From: Acanthosepion pharaonis
Lineage: Eukaryota; Mollusca; Cephalopoda; Sepiida; Sepiidae
NCBI GenBank assembly: GCA_903632075.3
Contig: CAHIKZ030004540.1
Coordinates: 2,121,501 to 2,185,500 of the forward strand
Direction of reading: 5' to 3'
DNA: 64,000 nucleotides
Shown in pieces: positions 15,001 through 26,639 of this stretch (the stretch's first letter is position 1; each line of letters begins with the position of its first letter). The notes under the pieces are model-generated. The model was not told where the DNA came from. It did not search any database and saw only the letters and a list, made by a program, of their open reading frames with translations. Both the position numbers and the translations under genes were made by a program.

Positions 15001-18000
15001 TCTAGGAAAATCTCTCTTTTGGTTATTATCTTTATTAATTACTAAAAGGGAAGAACAGATCCTTGCAAATGTGTTATTTAATCTTCAGGAAGGCAAAAGA
15101 TTAAAAGACTACATCTAGGAAAATCTCTTTGGTTATTATCTTTATTAATTACTAAGAAGGAATAGAAAAGATCCTTGCAAATGTGTTATTTAATGTCTTC
15201 AGGAAGGAATAGAAAAGATTAAAAAAAGACTGCATCTAGGAAAATCTCTCTTTTGGTTATTATCTTTATTAATTACTAAGAAGGGAATAGAAAAGATCCT
15301 TGCAAATGTGTTATTTAATGTCTTCAGGAAGGCAAAGATTAAAAAGACTGCATCTAGGAAAATCTCTTTTGGTTATTATCTTTATTAATTACTAAGAAGG
15401 AATAGAACAGATCCTTGCAAATGTTATTTAATGTCTTCAGGAAGGCAAAGATTAAAAGACTGCATCTAGGAAAATCTCTCTTTGGTTATTATCTTTATTA
15501 ATTACTAAGAAGGAATAGAAAAGATCCTTGCAAATGTGTTATTTAATGTCTTCAGGAAGGCAAAATAAAAAAGACTGCATCTAGGAAAATCTCTCTTTTG
15601 GTTATTATCTTTATTAATTACTAAGAGGGAATGAAAAGATCCTTGCAAATGTGTTATTTAATGTCTTTAGGAAGGCAAAGATTAAAAGACTGCATCTAGG
15701 GATTAAAAAATCATCTCTTTTGGTTATTATCTTTATTAATTACTAAAAGGGAATAGAAAGACTTAAATGTGTTATTTAATGTCTTCAGGAAGGCAAAAAT
15801 TAAAAAGACTACATCTAGGAAAATCTCTTTTGGTTATTATCTTTTTATTAATTACTAAGAAGGGAATAAAAGATCACAAAAGATCCTTGGCAAATGTGTT
15901 GTTATTTAATGTCTTCAGGAAGGCAAAGATTAAAAGACTGCATCTATGAAAATCTCTGCTTTGGTTATTATCTTTATTAATTACTAAGAAGGGAATAGAA
16001 AAGATCCTTGCAAATGTGTTATTTAATGTCTTCAGGAAGGCAAAGATTAAAAGACTGCATCTAGGAAAATCTCTCTTTTGGTTATTATCTTTATTAATTA
16101 CTAAGAAGGGAATAGAAAAGATCCTTGCAAATGTGTTATTTAATGTCTTCAGGAAGGCAAAGATTAAAAGACTGCATCTAGGAAAATCTCTGCTTTGGTT
16201 ATTATCTTTATTAATTACTAAGAAGGGAATAGAAAAGATCCTTGCAAATGTGTTATTTAATGTCTTCAGGAAGGCAAAGATTAAAAAGACTGCATCTAGG
16301 AAAATCTCTCTTTGGTTATTATCTTTATTAATTACTAAGAAGGGAATAGAAAAGATCCTTGCAAATGTGTTATTTAATGTCTTCAGGAAGGCAAAGATTA
16401 AAAGACTGCATCTAGGAAAATCTCTCTTTTGGTTATTATCTTTATTAATTACTAAGAAGGGAATAGAAAAGATCCTTGCAAATGTGTTATTTAATGTCTT
16501 CAGGAAGCAAAGATTAAAAGACTGCATCTAGGAAAAATTATCTTTATTAATTACTAAGAAGGAAAATCCTTTGCAAATTTTATTTAATGTCTTATCAAAA
16601 GATTAAAAGACTGCATCTAGGAAAATTTTTGGTTATTATCTTTATTAATTACTAAGAAGGAAAAGATCCTTGCAAATGTGTTATTTAATGTCTTCAGGAA
16701 GGCAAAGATTAAAAGACTGCATCTAGGAAAATCTCTTTTGGTTATTATCTTTATTAATTACTAAGAAGGAATAGAAAAGATCCTTGCAAATGTGTTATTT
16801 AATGTCTTCAGGAAGGCAAAGATTAAAAGACTGCATCTAGGAAAATCTCTTTTGGTTATTATCTTTATTAATTACTAAGAAGGAATAGAAAAGATCCTTG
16901 CAAATGTGTTATTTAATGTCTTCAGGAAGGCAAAGATTAAAAAAAGACTGCATCTAGGAAAATCTCTCTTTTTGGTTATTATCTTTATTAATTACTAAGA
17001 AGGGAATAGAAAAGATCCTTGCAAATGTGTTATTTAATGTCTTCAGGAAGGCAAAAGATTAAAAAAAGACTGCATCTAGGAAAATCTTTTCTTTGTTATT
17101 ATCTTTATTAATTACTAAGAAGGAATAGAAAAGATCCTTGCAAATGTGTTATTTAATGTCTTCAGGAAGGCAAAGATTAAAAGACTGCATCTAGGAAAAT
17201 CTTTCTTTTGGTTATTATCTTTATTAATTACTAAGAAGGGGAATAGAAAAGATCCTTCAGGAAGGTAAAGATTAAAATACATTAGAAAAATCTCTCCTTT
17301 TTATTTAATGTCTTCAGGAAGAAAAAGATTGCAAATGGGTTAAATGTCTTCAGGAAGGCAAACATTAAAAGATGCATCTATAGGAAAGGAAAATCTTTCT
17401 TTATTAATTACTAAGAAGGGAATAAAAAGATCCTTGCAAATGTGTTATTTAATTCTTTAGGAAGCAAAGGACATCTAGAAAATCTCTCTGGTTATTATCT
17501 TTATTAATTACTAAGAAGGGGAAAGAAAAGATCCTTGCAAATGTGTTATTTAATGTCTTCAGGAAGGCAAAGATTAAAAGACTGCATCTAGGAAAATCTT
17601 TCTTTGGTTATTATCTTTATTAATTACTAAGAAGGGAATAGAAAAGATCCTTGCAAATGTGTTATTTAATGTCTTCAGGAAGGCAAAGATTAAAAGACTG
17701 CATCTAGGAAAATCTTCTCTTTGGTTATTATCTTTATTAATTACTAAGAAGGGAATAGAAAAGATCCTTGCAAATGTGTTATTTAATGTCTTCAGGAAGA
17801 TTAAAAACTACATTAAAAGACTCTTTTTGGTTATTATCTTTATTAATTCTAAGAAGGGGGAATAGAAAAATCCTCTGTTTCAGGAAGGCGTTGCATTATC
17901 TTTATTAATTACTAAGAAGGGAATAGAAAAGATCCTTGCAAATGGGTTATTTAATGTCTTCAGGAAGGCAAAGATTAAAAGACTACATCTAGGAAAATCT

Positions 18001-18375
18001 TTCTTTTGGTTATTATCTTTATTAATTACTAAGAAGGAATAGAAAAGATCCTTGCAAATGTGTTATTTAATGTCTTCAGGAAGGCAAAAGATTAAAAGAC
18101 TAAACATCTAGGAAAATCTTTCTTTTGGTTATTATCTTTATTAATTACTAAGAAGGGAATAGAAAAGATCCTTGCAAATGTGTTATTTAATGTCTTCAGG
18201 AAGGCAAAGATTAAAAGACTACATCTAGGAAAATCTCTCTTTTGGTTATTATCTTTATTAATTACTAAGAAGGGAATAGAAAAGATCCTTGCAAATGTGT
18301 TATTTAATGTCTTGAGGAAGGCAAAGATTAAAAGACTACATCAAGGAAAATCTATCATCTTTATTAAAGGTTATT
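1..18375. repeat. Tandem satellite array, 117-bp unit
   Basis: Unit starts recur every 117 bp in the clean blocks: the motif aagaaggg lies at 73 and again at 190. The array fills the window from its first base, so its left edge is unseen; it fades out near 18370 in a rearranged partial unit. Length divided by period gives about 155 copies. Clean blocks with no indels include roughly 43-830 and 15960-16500. Between them many units carry 1-3 nt insertions or deletions, short deletions or scrambled joins (for example 2580-2620, 7060-7500, 14600-14700). Because 117 is 39 codons and the unit has a stop-free frame on each strand, clean blocks produce long repeat-coded open frames (265 codons plus strand at 43-840, 217 codons minus strand at 15874-16527). 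These are not supported as genes: one frame-breaking indel ends each, and nothing flanks them. The array lies beyond the donor of exon 9, so it is intronic if that gene continues to the left. Confidence 0.97.
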
Positions 18376-19132
18376 AATGTTTTCAGTGTATTTTATAACG
18401 TTTCATAAAATATGATAATTAAAAATCCAACATATACTGAAGTCTTCCTTTTCTTAGTTAATTAATTAACAAAAGTCGACTCAACCAAAACCTTTTAACG
18501 AATAGACAGGTAATCATTGCAACAGAAATGAAAGAAAAGGTAACAATATCCAATTATATCTTTGTTTTTCTACTAAACTAAATTCCTTTCAAAGAACACA
18601 ATTGTAAATGACACCCCCACTATTTCCTTTCTGGAGGGTTCTGTGGATCTTGTATTTTGAAACATTCTTAGAGATTTACCAGAAACAACTTGCTGAGCAA
18701 CTTCTGCTTTCTAGAAGGTTCTAGAGGTCTTATATTTTTTAACATTCTCAGAGTCTTACCAGAAACATGCTGTCAAATGAACAATTAATCTTGTCTGCAT
18801 GAAGAAAAAAAAAAACAACAGCTAACCTTATTCTATTCCTTTTTGCATCAACTACAGGGCTTAGCTAAGTTTGGCACAAGGTCAAATTGCTGAGAAATAA
18901 AGTACGAAAACTGTGTTGCATTAATTTTCAAAATTGATATTACCTACTTGTCTCTAAATTTAAAGTCAAATAAAACCAAAAAAAATTTTTGAAACAAATT
19001 TCTTTCCTGGATCAGTATTAAGAAAAATCTAACTCCCTCAATCAGCAAGTCTGTGGGGAAAAAGTTGAAAAGAAAAAAAAAAAGTGATACCAAATAAATA
19101 AAACCATAATAATTTCACTGGGGATTACTTAC
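18376..19132. other. Non-coding stretch between satellite and exon 9, with a direct duplication
   Basis: No exon with both splice sites and a matching phase is visible on either strand. The stretch holds a diverged direct duplication of about 59 bp with an 80-bp offset (18628-18686 and 18708-18766; each copy runs from tttctggaggg/tttctagaagg to ttaccagaaac). By position it is the start of the intron after exon 9. Confidence 0.6.
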
Positions 19133-19362
19133 ATTTCTTGTCACTGTCCAATCGTCAAAAAGCCCTTCTTCAGATTCCTTTTGATAGAAAACACTGAGTA
19201 CAGCCTTGAGTACTTCCCTAATTACCGGGGGCGGGGCAGTGTAGCTGCGAAGTTCTGCAAAGGCCTGCATGTCCAACTTGGAAACGTTGTCCCTCAGGTC
19301 CAGAAGCAGAAGACGGTCAAACATCACCTCAACTCTTAAGTTATCAGTCAACTGTTCAGCCG
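19133..19362 (-). CDS. EFCAB5: EFCAB5-like exon 9: helical region, not terminal
   Basis: Acceptor TTCATGTCTTGCAG precedes 19362 and donor GTAAGT follows 19133. The exon is 230 nt: CG completing the G left by exon 8 (Ala), then 76 codons, ending in phase 0. It encodes AEQLTDNLRVEVMFDRLLL, then DNVSKLDMQAFAEL, YTAPPPVIREVLKAVL and a tail DDWTVTRN. It looks helical; I recognise no motif. The donor means the coding region continues to the left, past or within the 117-bp array. Confidence 0.84.
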
Positions 19363-19499
19363 CTGCAAGACATGAAAAAAATTTATCTTTACCTTTTGTA
19401 AATGAACCCCATAACTGTTTTACTTGTCTCCTTCAAAAGAAAAAGAAAAAATAAATGAAAATGTGTATTGTGAAGAACAACATGTAAAACTTGAATTTT

Positions 19500-20030
19500 A
19501 TCCTTATCAGTCAGCCATTATTCATTTTCGACAAGGATTTCTTTCATCTTAATTTTACTTGCTTTTTATTCCATTAGTAGTATTATTAGTAATATTATCT
19601 TGACTTTTATTCTTATTAGATGAAGCATTGTCAGCAATTATTCATTTTTGACTAGGATTTCTTTCATCTTAATTTCATTTGTGTTTTATTCCATTATTAG
19701 TATCAATAAATCAAATAGGAATAAAAGTCAAGAAAAAAATGTTAAACTATGATGAAAGAAATCCTAGTTAAGGATTAATTTATACAACTCATTTCTTAAC
19801 CTACAATGTCATGCAGTCTACCTTTATGATAATAGAGAAAATGCATTACAAATAATTTGTAATGCATTTTCATAGTAAAAATCATTTGCAGTGGATTTTT
19901 GTAGTAAAATCACTCGCAATACATTTGCATAGTAAAAATCACTCGCAATATATTTTCATAGTAAAAATCATTCGCAATGGTTTTTCATAGTAAAAATCAT
20001 TCGCAATACATTTTCATAGCAAAGATGGTT
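19500..20030. repeat. Intronic repeats between exons 8 and 9
   Basis: There is a direct duplication near 19510-19575 and 19628-19700 (attcatttt then gatttctttcatcttaatt); part of it recurs inverted near 19750. A palindrome lies at 19838-19870, with the 16-base arm AAAATGCATTACAAAT repeated in reverse complement around one base. It is followed by a minisatellite of about six units of 27-30 bp to about 20026, built on catagtaaaaatca and tcgcaat. Confidence 0.75.
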
Positions 20031-20223
20031 TTAGGTTAGATTGTTTGATTTTGTCATTTCTGCACTTGTTGGGTCATTAAATATCAAAGTTTGTATTTGG
20101 CACCCAGTGAGGCCCAAACTCACTACTTAGACTTAGTAGTAAAGTTCAACAAGTCTAGCCAGATTAATGATTACCCCATGTTAAGGCACCTTTATCATAT
20201 TATGGAAAAGTTCTCGGACTTAC

Positions 20224-20480
20224 CAAGGACCATTTTGCAGGATTCACCTTCCTTCAGTTCATTTGTGATTTCACGGTGTGCAACTTGCAAGAGACGAAGC
20301 ATCCGCAAAAGTTCTCTGTTCTCGTAGTTTGGCAACTGCTTTAGAGTTGAGCCAATACTTATGTCCACCACAAAACTGACCATACCTTCCTTGTCCCGCA
20401 AAGGGAAGGCCAAACGGTGTTGCCCGTACGCATCGGCACTAACCGTCTCTGAGTTGTCCACACACCGGAAGAGGTAATCT
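20224..20480 (-). CDS. EFCAB5: EFCAB5-like exon 8: second GAF-like domain
   Basis: The acceptor region reads TTCTCCAGAG. The first AG gives one leading base that completes AG from exon 7 into an Arg codon, which fixes the start at 20480. Donor GTAAGT follows 20224. The exon is 257 nt: one base, 85 codons and one base. It includes RDYLFRCVDN, HRLAFPLRDKEG and VSFVVDISIG, which repeats the GAF core pattern of exon 6 (small hydrophobic strand, PLxD, then a hydrophobic strand), so a second, diverged GAF-like domain is likely. A helical tail follows (LLRMLRLLQVAHREI). Confidence 0.86.
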
Positions 20481-20983
20481 CTGGAGAATTCAAAAACATG
20501 GTAGGTGAGAAATGACTTGCATGGAACTTTTGTCACAAATACTTTCACTTGGAAATACTATTGAACAGTCAAAAGAAAGGTTTGTTTGATTTAGCAAAAA
20601 TAAAAAGGCAATTTATTTATTCTCAATATTAGCTTCACTGAACATATTTGACATTTTGTTTCACTGTCTACTGCCATCTTTCAGATAACTTCATTATTCT
20701 ATCCTCTCACAACATTTTCTCTTTATCAGCAAAGAATTATTCTGAGTGCCTTTTGCAGTCTTACAGCAAAGTGAATTTTGAATCAGTCTTTGGAAAATAT
20801 GGAGAAAGGAAGTTAAGTGAAGGAATACAACAAATCCTGGTTTCAGTTTATATTGAAACCGTTAGACATACAGTGATGGTCATTTGTCGCATTTAAACTT
20901 TGGCATCCCATCTGGTGTTCTTAGACATTCTCATTCAGATTTGTACTGCATTCATTTTTATTATCATTATTGTTTTTAATTGC

Positions 20984-21450
20984 CTTAATTCCCCATGTAT
21001 AATATGCCTTCATCCATAATACACACCCCTAAAATTGTGCTGAAATTATGGGAAAATGCATAATACACACCTCTTGTTTGGTAATCAAACCATTTAAATT
21101 GTATCTCTCCAATTTCATTACAGCCAGCATTTCCTAGTCTTATTAAAAAAAAAATGGTTTTTAAACATTCTAATATTATTCTAATTTAATTTTATGATAA
21201 TTCTTATTTTATTTTACATTTGCAAGTATTGTTAGGTACATATGATTGTATGTGACATCCTTACGGGGTCGCAATCACCAAATGTGTCAAATTGTCATAT
21301 GTTTGTGGTGAGTAGTCATTTTGCAACTGAAACCAACCTATGGAACGACAATTTTTTTAAAGATTTTTTTTGTATCTGTGCATAATACACCCCCTAATTT
21401 TGCTTATTATTTTTTCTAAAAAAATGCATATTATTCATGGTGAATTACGG
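20984..21450. mobile_element. MITE-like element with terminal inverted repeats
   Basis: The left end TTAATTCCCCATGTATAAT and the reverse complement of the right end (GTAATTCACCATGAATAAT) match over about 24 bp with a few differences. Internal motifs ataatacacaccc are also partly symmetrical. No coding region is inside. No clear target-site duplication was found, so the outer limits are approximate. Confidence 0.5.
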
Positions 21451-21469
21451 TATTCATTCAATCACCTAA

Positions 21470-21657
21470 TTTTATATACACACACACACACACACACACA
21501 CTGCATCAGGAAGGTCTTAATTCCACCAATGTTGCATTTTGCAAGTAGATCAACATTGGACACCCTATCAGCAAAAGTATCAGCAGTTCAAAGCTAAAGC
21601 ACTTTATATTTTAGGGTTTTTACTGCTTTTTTAGTGCTTTTACTACTTTTTTTTTTT

Positions 21658-21712
<55 letters not shown>

Positions 21713-21847
21713 TAAAGGAAATATACAAAAGTTATATTAATTGCACAACTCAGAGTTGCCGAAGCATTTGTCAAGTGCTGGAATTATTATTTTATTTCGG
21801 GGTGACACTGGTTTTGTGCAATTAATTTAAGGTATAATGTATATTTC

Positions 21848-21891
<44 letters not shown>

Positions 21892-21976
21892 CTCTGTTAT
21901 TTAACACTGAGCACTGTTTTTTCTTACACTATATGTATTCATATATGACCGCTTGCTTATATATCTACCCATTCAG

Positions 21977-22012
<36 letters not shown>
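21470..22012. repeat. (CA)n and (TA)n microsatellites
   Basis: (CA)n lies at about 21478-21501, and (TA)n at about 21663-21712, 21850-21889 and 21978-22000, the last running into (CA)n. Open frames here are made of Tyr-Ile repeats and are not genes. Confidence 0.95.
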
Positions 22013-22017
<5 letters not shown>

Positions 22018-22894
22018 GGGTGTGATGGGTAAATTGTCATCATCTTATATTTTTAGTTTTGTGCACATGCATTATTTATTTTTGATTCTGTCAACTACAC
22101 AGCATAGTAGGGTCAGTTGGGCACCGTTTGTGAGAAAAAATCCACCATAACACAATTCCTTCCACCAGAAATTTGGAAACATCATGCTCTACTGCTTGGC
22201 ATTCACACCAGAAGCTCCAATATAAACATTTCAGTAAGTATGGCTGTCAATCTGAGGAGAGTGCAGAGGATTCAGAAAGAGTTGGATGAGTCTAATGGTG
22301 ATTACAAAGGTATGGCAGCTCAGAAAACTCACTCTGATCATTCTGGTAAGAAAAGAACTCTTGAATTTGCTGTTGAGGGCCTCAGACTCAACACAGATGC
22401 CTATATCAAGTGCCTTGAGGAGTTTGTGCTGCCCTGGGTCAAGAGGATGGCTGCTGGAAGATCCTATGTCTGGTAACAGAACTCTTTCCCATGCCACACA
22501 AGCAGGAGAACCTAGTCATGGCTGTCAGACAATTTCTATGACCACATCACCCCTTACATCTGGCCATGTAACTCTCCATACTGCAACCCCCCTTGATTAT
22601 TATGCATGGAACGCAGTTGAGCGAGAGATCAATAAAACTCCTTGTAACAGCAAAGTTGAAGGCAAGGATTATGGCAGCATTTACCAACTTAAACAAGGAA
22701 CCATCTCAAAGAGTTGCACGAGATTCCAGTCATCTGGAGGCTGTGGTTGAATAGTTTATTGAAGAAATTTACTTTTTAGTATTTTAAGATATTTTTGTGT
22801 CATTTTGATAAATATATCTGTTAAAATGAGATGTCAGTGTTATTTGCATTTTTGCCTAATTTAGACGACAATTTATACATCGCACCCTGTGTAG
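22013..22894 (+). mobile_element. Degenerate mariner-type DNA transposon
   Basis: Terminal inverted repeats of about 30 bp are visible: CACAGGGTGTGATGGGTAAA on the left and, reverse-complemented, CACAGGGTGCGATGTATAAA on the right. Between them lies a transposase remnant spread over two frames (about 22240-22750): LNTDAYIKCLEEFVLPWVKR, then YVW, FPCHTS, NFYDHITPYIWP, and NPLDYYAWNAVER. It is broken: the codon before the second catalytic position is a stop, that position reads Asn instead of Asp, and the frame shifts before NPLDY. The N-terminal DNA-binding half is missing, which fits the total length of about 0.88 kb. It sits in the intron between exons 7 and 8. Confidence 0.8.
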
Positions 22895-22898
22895 GTTT

Positions 22899-22960
<62 letters not shown>

Positions 22961-23152
22961 GACACAATGAAGTTGGGTAAAAGCCAAGCATGCAGCTAGA
23001 AAAGAAAATCATTAATCCATCAATTTACACCTGATGAATCTGGCAGAGTACGTCTCTCCAATACCTCATTAACAACAACAAAAATCGCATTGTAGACCTT
23101 TCACAAATTATGATCAGTACTATGCCAGAAATAACTTAAATCAAGTTGCTGG

Positions 23153-23225
<73 letters not shown>

Positions 23226-23412
23226 AAAAGTGTATATTAAATATATATATAATTATTTATATATTATATCACATGATACTTATTAGAAAGCGCTCAATAT
23301 CAGAGATAGAGCTAGCATATTTGGTTGGATAGATGGCTTGTTTGTGACCTGGGTTTCATCCTGACGACGTAAATCCTGAAACCCAGGGCGTGAAACTCAC
23401 ATCTATCCAACT

Positions 23413-23454
<42 letters not shown>

Positions 23455-23460
23455 AAAAAA
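22895..23460. repeat. (TA)n tracts and a hairpin
   Basis: (TA)n lies at about 22903-22950, 23157-23221 and 23415-23451. Between them, 23322-23411 forms an imperfect hairpin: GTTGGATAGATGGC and TGACCTGGGTTTCA pair with TGAAACCCAGG and CATCTATCCAAC around a short loop. The phrase caatatcagagatagagc near 23297 recurs at about 52690, again next to a TA tract, so a dispersed family is likely. Confidence 0.8.
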
Positions 23461-23689
23461 AATATATAATATGTTTTGTTCCAAGAAGGAACTTCTTCAG
23501 ATTAATGTTTTATTGAAGGAATCAGTCTTACATAACAAAACAAACATGATCCAGTATTTGTGTTGTTATAGCCCCTTCATGCTGGGTTGTATTAACTATA
23601 TTACCTAAATTAACTGTTACACTTACAATATTGAGTATACATATTATTTTATAAATAGATAATAAACTCAATTTTAAGTTTATTAATAG

Positions 23690-23850
23690 GTGGTATTCTT
23701 CTTCTATGTGTTGTGTCCCTTCAGGACATGAGTGATCATGGTTCTCCACAACTTCCTGTCCTTTGTAGCTCTTAGCAGTGTTTATTTTTACACTATCTCT
23801 CCTAATCCCTTTTCTGGCAACCATTTGCACAAACTTGTTAGGTCAATGTT
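23690..23850 (-). mobile_element. LINE 3'-coding remnant
   Basis: Read on the minus strand across frames this gives fragments such as TLLRATKDRKLWRTMI and a final VLKGH. The same C-terminal pattern occurs at 25430-25960, 42740-42860 and 63920-64000. It resembles the end of endonuclease-reverse transcriptase polyproteins of non-LTR elements. It is short and broken by stops. Confidence 0.55.
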
Positions 23851-23879
23851 TAACCTTGTGCTTGCAAAAAAAAAAAAAA

Positions 23880-23992
23880 AAAAACAGTGTGTCAAGAGGA
23901 CAGTTATTCCCTTGACACCACTATTACTGCATACACTTTTTCACTCTCTTGGCAATGTTTATTCTTTTAAAAAGTGATGATTAGAGCTTTAT
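23880..23992. repeat. Short dispersed repeat, copy 1
   Basis: From cagtgtgtcaagagg to attagagctttattaaaa this matches 33050-33155 (cagtgtgtcaaaaag to attagaattgtaataaaa). Both begin with a small inverted repeat, gtgtcaa...ttgacac. Non-coding. Confidence 0.6.
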
Positions 23993-24109
23993 TAAAAAAA
24001 AAACAAACAAAATCCCACTTTCTTATCTTTGGTTTTTAAAATGTTCACGCAATACAAGACCCAAGAGCCACTCAAGGTAGAGGGTTACTGTGAGGTATTT
24101 TAGTTGTTT

Positions 24110-24640
24110 AAGAAAGGGCAAGAAGTGAAATTCTTAAGGCTATGCAGGAAAGATAACAGCTAACTCTAACCTTGAAGAGGTCAAGGTTTATTTAGTGAAT
24201 AACATTTCAGAGTTGGAACCATTAAAAATATATCGTGAAGTAGACTTTAGAAGGGACTGGAAACCAAATCCTAAATAAGAAACCAGGGATAAACCTCTGC
24301 TCCTGTTCAAAAGACAGAGGAGGAGTGTGAACTGGACAATTGGTGAACCTATTTACTCCTATTGGGAGAGAAGGAAGGAAGGGAAAAAAATAAATAATTG
24401 GGGAATAAAAATTCAGAGTTCAGGCAGAGACATTAGAAGTATAGAGTTGAACCAGGAAGGAGTGTGAACCAGATGATAGGTGGACCTACCTACTACTATT
24501 GCAAGAGGAAAATAAAAAAAAATAAATAATTAGGGAATAAAAATTCAGAGTTCAAGTGGAGATGTAAGAAGTAGAGAGTTCTAAAGTCAACTTTAGAAAG
24601 AACTGGGAACCCAATTCTGAGCAAGAAGTAGTAAATAAAA
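24110..24640. repeat. Diverged direct duplication of about 130-300 bp
   Basis: The segment with ggagtgtgaac, ctattactc, aataaataatt and ggggaataaaaattcagagt at about 24305-24450 recurs at 24455-24580. The flanking phrase gtagactttagaagggactgg recurs as gtcaactttagaaagaactgg. No open frame of note. Confidence 0.65.
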
Positions 24641-24850
24641 TTAGGGAGTTTAGCTCCAAATATATGCATTAGGATAGAATTAGTTATGGAATTGACATTA
24701 TAATTATTATCTATTAAGTTTTAACTTATACTAAGTTAAAACATCCTATATCGTTATAAAATCAAATGGAATTAGTGTTATTTGAACTTTTTTGTGTGTG
24801 AAAAAAGACAGTATACAACAAATATGGCGACATATACGTACAAATTTTGG

Positions 24851-25238
24851 TAAGGTTTGGTTTGTTTTGTTTTATGGCATATGAACCTCAATGGGTTATT
24901 TAATGCCGACAAAATTTTTACAATAGATTCATATGAATAGAATATAGAATATGTATTCTTTGTAAAAAATCAGTTCATTTTTGTAAACATGGTTTTTGTT
25001 GAGAGACAAATGTATTGCTGGTATTTTTCACTATAAAAACCTATTTTTCTTTTCATCACATTTTGACTGCAGTTTCAGGGTTAACTATTTTCCCATAGCT
25101 TTAACCCTAACAGTTGCTACCAGCCCAGTTCAGGGTGGACCTGGGAACACCAGTAATTAAGAGGGGGTTCTATGCTCCTCAAAACCTCCTGATCGGAGGT
25201 CTTGCTGGTGGATGTAGTTTATCGTCATACCCAGGATT
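24851..25238 (-). mobile_element. SINE-like element, copy 1 (388 bp) with 9-bp target duplication
   Basis: It is flanked by AAATTTTGG at 24842-24850 and 25239-25247. The surrounding sequence (24790-24850 plus 25239-25350) matches the uninterrupted copy at 26100-26290, which acts as an empty site. On the plus strand it runs from a (GGTTT)n-rich end, through gcatatgaacctcaatggg and ttatttaatgcc, to a conserved block gggaacaccag...acccaggatt. There are no terminal inverted repeats and no open frame. Orientation is assigned on the assumption that the AAACC-rich end is the tail. Other copies are at 44595-44935, 45496-45835 and 61437-61845. Confidence 0.75.
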
Positions 25239-25429
25239 AAATTTTGGTCAGACTGTTTAGGCTTGCAAAAGGTGATTACAAGCCAAAATATAGATTTACC
25301 CATTTATAAATAAATACACTTAAATAAAATCAAGTGTGGAATACACAAAATAAGGAAACAATACAAGAAAACTTCTCCGTCCTCTCCTCTACTAAATTTC
25401 ATCCACATTATCCGATCATTTAACCAAAG

Positions 25430-25990
25430 AGATGATTTGTCTAAATTCTTCTTTATTGGCCATGTCCCCTCAGAATGTAGGCAATCATAGCTCTCCACAA
25501 CTTTCTGTCCCTTGTAGCTTTTAATAAATTTTGTCTCTCTGTTTTTTTCCATAAATCCTGTTGTGGCATCCATTTACTCAAGCTTACTAAGTATGTTATG
25601 CAATGTTTTCATGTCTCTCTTGACTTCAATCTGTCCTGTGAGTATCAGATTCTCCAAGCCCTCTTTCCTCATTATGTGTGCTAGAAATTTCATCTGTCTC
25701 TTCCTGATGTTAAGTAGAAGTTTCCCTTTTGTTTCCATTTTCTCTAGAACTTTGTTGTTGCTTACATATTCAGTTCATGGTATCCTCAGCATCCTTCTGT
25801 AGAACCATATTTCTGTTGCTTCAAGTCTCTTCTTCATCTTTAAGGAGATTGTCCAGCATTCACTGTCATATAGGAGGATGCATATCACATGATGGTTTAG
25901 AACACTTTTCCTTGTTTCTAACAAAATTTTTCTATTTCTAATTACTCTGCTTAGCTTTTGGAAAGCATCTTTGGATATCCCAATGTGCCT
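25430..25990 (-). mobile_element. Decayed LINE, 3' end of reverse-transcriptase ORF
   Basis: On the minus strand, across frames, fragments resemble the C-terminal end of a non-LTR polyprotein: SKWMPQQDLWKKTERQNLLK, then ATRDRKLWRAMIAYILRG. Several frameshifts and stops break it. It matches the shorter remnants at 23690-23850 and 42740-42860. Confidence 0.6.
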
Positions 25991-26099
25991 TCAGATTTCA
26001 CTTGTCCAAATTACACTTCCCTAAACCCTTACATGTTTTTCCTCATCCTTCTTCAATTAATCTCTACCCTTAAAACAAATGCTAAGTAAGTAAATCAAT

Positions 26100-26290
26100 T
26101 TTTTTTTGTGTGAATCTACAAGAAATATGGCAACATATACATACAAACAAATAAGCTCAAAATTTGGCCAGATTGTTTATGCTAGCAAAAGATGACGACA
26201 AGCTAATGTATACATTTACCGATTCAAAAATGAATAGACTTGAACAAATAAAATCAAGTACGGAATAAAAAAAAAATGAAAAAATAATAT
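26100..26290. repeat. Dispersed repeat (empty-site copy)
   Basis: From tgtgtgaatctacaagaaatatgg to aaatcaagtacggaata this matches the two halves around the SINE-like insertion at 24851-25238. A partial third copy is at about 27005-27135. Confidence 0.7.
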
Positions 26291-26639
26291 ACAAAAACTC
26301 CTCTGTTCTTATCTGTGTTTGATTTTGTCCACCTCAACCAAACATTTGGCCAAAAGGAATCCATGAATCCTTGGTGCTTTTTCCAAATTATACTCTCTTA
26401 TTCCTTACATTTTTTTTTCCTTCTACCAATCCCCAGCCCTTAAATAACTGCTAAGTAGGCAAATCATTTTTTTTATTTACTAACAAAAGGTTCATTAATT
26501 AATGAAATTAAAAATCTCGATAAGGTTCATTAATATTCTGATGTTCTCTCCCTCATGTGCTCATTTTATCAAGTAGATGAAGCTCAGAAATTTGCATAAG
26601 CCACAAATTTGTCTTGCAAAATCTACATGCTCCGAGATC

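Noticed and set aside
1..18375. CRISPR-like array
   Set aside because: There are no unique spacers between repeats, the unit is head-to-tail, and the context is an animal genome with spliced genes.
22117..22476. Intact transposase gene
   Set aside because: The frame covers only part of a catalytic domain; the second catalytic residue is changed, a stop and a frameshift follow, and the DNA-binding half is absent.
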